From: Hymenobacter pini
GTDB taxonomy: Bacteria; Bacteroidota; Bacteroidia; Cytophagales; Hymenobacteraceae
Assembly (NCBI RefSeq): GCF_020421205.1
Contig: NZ_JAIZZH010000002.1
Span: 310,001 to 374,000 of the forward strand
Reading direction: 5' to 3'
DNA: 64,000 bases
How positions within the stretch are numbered: the first letter of the stretch is position 1; the number at the start of each line of letters is the position of its first letter. This document shows, one piece after another, positions 62,321 through 64,000 of this stretch. A program made the position numbers and the translations under genes. A model generated the notes under the pieces. It had not been told where the DNA came from and searched no databases. It saw nothing but the letters and a program-made list of their open reading frames with translations.

Positions 62321-62382
62321 ATGAGCTATAATTGTCAGTTCCCCTTAAGCAGCCGGGCAAACACAAGCGTGAAAAAGCCCGG

Positions 62383-62420
62383 CATTCCGAGCGAAGCCGA
62401 GGAATCTCGCGTGCTGACGT
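62383..62420. repeat. 38-base dispersed repeat, copy 2
   Basis: Identical to 52569-52606. Lies in the groEL/transporter spacer (62321-62534), which holds no other feature I can support. Confidence 0.75.
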
Positions 62421-62534
62421 CAGATGGCAACTCTACTGACGCAATAGCTACTTCAAATGGTTCACCACTACACCTGACGTGATACGCATCCTGTAGCCAG
62501 AGTGCTTGCCTGCCAGCAACTGTATTATACCCAC

Positions 62535-62569
62535 GAAAAAGCCCCGCCAGCATTGCTGACGGGGCTTTC
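62535..62569 (-). terminator. Terminator after the peptide transporter
   Basis: AAAGCCCCGTCAG / CTGGCGGGGCTTTTT stem on the minus strand around CAATG, followed by T. Confidence 0.8.
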
Positions 62570-62613
62570 AGTATTCCAGAACGAAATCCGACGATTCCGT
62601 TTGAAACTATAAT

Positions 62614-63999
62614 CTAGCCGCGGCCGTGCATCATAGCAAACAGTTTTTTCGCAATGGCAATCAGCACCAGACCCGCTAGAATAACGAAACCGGCAATGAG
62701 GCCGAATACTTTCAGGGCACCCAGTTCCTCCACGTACGAGGCAATGTAGCCACCCGCAATCTGGGCCACGAAGGGTGCCAAGAACCATACCCCCATCAGC
62801 ATAGAAGTGAGCGTGGGGGGCGACAAGCGCGACACCATACTCAAACCAATGGGAGACAGCATCAACTCGCCCACAGTGTGGAAGAAATACGTAGCAATCA
62901 GCCACCACAGGCCCGCTTTAATGGCCTGGTCCTGTACGTCGCCGCCGCGCTCCATTGCGGCACCTACCATGAACAGGAAGCCTACGCCCAGCAGCACCAT
63001 ACCCAAGCCCATTTTCACGGGTATGCTCAGATCTTTGCCTCTACGGGCCAGGCTCACCCAGAGGGCAGCTACCGGCGCGCCCAGCAACACAATGAAGCCA
63101 GCGTTAACGGACTGGAACCAGGAAGTTGGAATTAGGAAGCTGCCTACCTGCCGGTTGATGAATTTATCGGTGTAGAGCGTAAGCGAGGAACCAGCCTGCT
63201 CGAAACCGGCCCAGAAGAACACCACAAACAGCGTGATGATGAAAATAACGGCCATGCGGTCCGTTTCTTCCTTGGTCAGCGGAGTCTTTTCAACGACGGC
63301 CGATTTGTCGGCTCCCTGGCCCTCGGGGTACATGCCCACGTCGCCGAGGTACTTGCGGCCCAGCAGGTTAAACGCCAGCTGCCCAATGAGCATACCGATA
63401 CCAGCAGCCATAAAGCCGTAGCGGAAGCCGTAGCTCATAATTTCGCCGGCAGCGTTTTTGGTAGCAAACAGATCTTCGGCCAGGTAACCGCATACCAGCG
63501 GCGCGAAGAATGCGCCCGTGTTGATACCCATGTAGAAGATGGTGAAGGCCGAGTCGCGGCGCGGGTCGCCCTGCTCGTAGAGCTTGCCTACAATCGTGGA
63601 AATATTGGGTTTGAAGAAGCCGTTACCCAAAATCAGCAGCAACAAACCCAGCAATGTGGGCCAGGGCATACCGAATGCGGCCGCCTGCGTAGACAGGTCC
63701 GGCTGCATGAACAGGAAAAACTGCCCAACGGCCATTGTAATGCCCCCAATGAGGATAGCTCGGCGCTGCCCGATGTACTTATCAGCCAGCCAACCACCAA
63801 TAATGGGCGTGAAGTATACAAAACCGGTGAAATAGCCATACAGCAGCGTGGCACTGGCTTCAGGAATACCTAGGCCGCCCTCAAGAGCCGTTTTGGTGAG
63901 ATAAAGCACCAGCAGGCCGCGCATGCCGTAGTAGCTGAACCGCTCCCACATTTCGGTGAAGAAGAGTAGGTAGAGGCCCGGCGGGTGGCTTTGCCGCAT
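62614..63999 (-). CDS. POT-family peptide transporter
   Basis: At least 461 residues, up to the window edge. The start GLYLLFFTEMWERFSYYGMRGLL carries the ExxERFxYYG motif of proton-coupled oligopeptide transporters, split as FTEMWERFSYYG; DKYIGQRRAI follows and about 12-14 membrane helices are visible, with FYMGINTGAFFAPL as the second family signature. It imports di/tripeptides with protons. The Met at 63999 may not be the true start. Confidence 0.9.
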   Translation of the reverse strand: MRQSHPPGLYLLFFTEMWERFSYYGMRGLLVLYLTKTALEGGLGIPEASATLLYGYFTGFVYFTPIIGGWLADKYIGQRRAILIGGITMAVGQFFLFMQPDLSTQAAAFGMPWPTLLGLLLLILGNGFFKPNISTIVGKLYEQGDPRRDSAFTIFYMGINTGAFFAPLVCGYLAEDLFATKNAAGEIMSYGFRYGFMAAGIGMLIGQLAFNLLGRKYLGDVGMYPEGQGADKSAVVEKTPLTKEETDRMAVIFIITLFVVFFWAGFEQAGSSLTLYTDKFINRQVGSFLIPTSWFQSVNAGFIVLLGAPVAALWVSLARRGKDLSIPVKMGLGMVLLGVGFLFMVGAAMERGGDVQDQAIKAGLWWLIATYFFHTVGELMLSPIGLSMVSRLSPPTLTSMLMGVWFLAPFVAQIAGGYIASYVEELGALKVFGLIAGFVILAGLVLIAIAKKLFAMMHGRG

Positions 64000-64000
64000 G

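Overview
The window looks like the chromosome of a Hymenobacter-like member of the Bacteroidota (Cytophagales). The GC content is high, several chromosomal starts carry the Bacteroidota -7 promoter box TAnnTTTG just upstream, and the gene content fits that lineage: type III glutamine synthetase, PF14121-like porin, LptE-SecG-GroES-GroEL run, MtaB/MiaB/MiaE and SMUG2. No rRNA, tRNA or CRISPR array was seen. Assignments rest on reading motifs and protein sequences; no database search was run.

Positions 1 to about 30,250 hold most of a tailed-phage prophage, and its left end lies outside the window. From right to left: a tyrosine integrase (28754-30106), a rightward lysogenic block (two HTH-coiled-coil repressor-like proteins around a DUF2806-like protein, an FlbD-like small protein and a membrane protein, 25963-28747), a switch region with dyads (25823-25962), a long leftward early operon of small unknown genes, a winged-helix replication-type protein and a Toprim primase (16281-25822), then the late region. 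The late genes form four transcription units: P4 (tail fibre and LamG-like proteins), P3 (protease with nested scaffold, major capsid), P2 (ParB-methyltransferase, small and large terminase) and P1 (portal, DUF6712-like protein, holin, GH19 endolysin running off the left edge). Tail genes are presumably further left.

The main new observation is that these four late units begin at near-identical promoters (GTCC-TTTNNN-N17-YAGYTTTG). Three of them follow a terminator hairpin directly, and two lie so close to the start codon that the mRNA would be leaderless. Other strong signals are a scaffold start nested inside the protease gene with a copied 10-base leader, five early genes joined by a repeated Shine-Dalgarno junction that is atypical for this phylum, and the lysogen-expressed accessory block, which is the best candidate for an undescribed exclusion or immunity function.

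Positions 30,337 to 64,000 are chromosomal: glnN, an LtaS-like sulfatase, mtaB, a Pro/Ala-rich HTH regulator with repeated operator-like sites, a MacB-type permease, a secreted amidotransferase-fold protein, a GH2 glycosidase, miaE, a porin, lpxK, SMUG2, nif3 with a zinc-ribbon coiled-coil partner, a TPR protein, pabB, miaB, a four-helix-bundle protein, a sigma-54 activator followed by lptE, a TPR protein, secG, groES-groEL and a POT peptide transporter. Short REP-like repeats occur at 52569, 62383 and 54033-54186.
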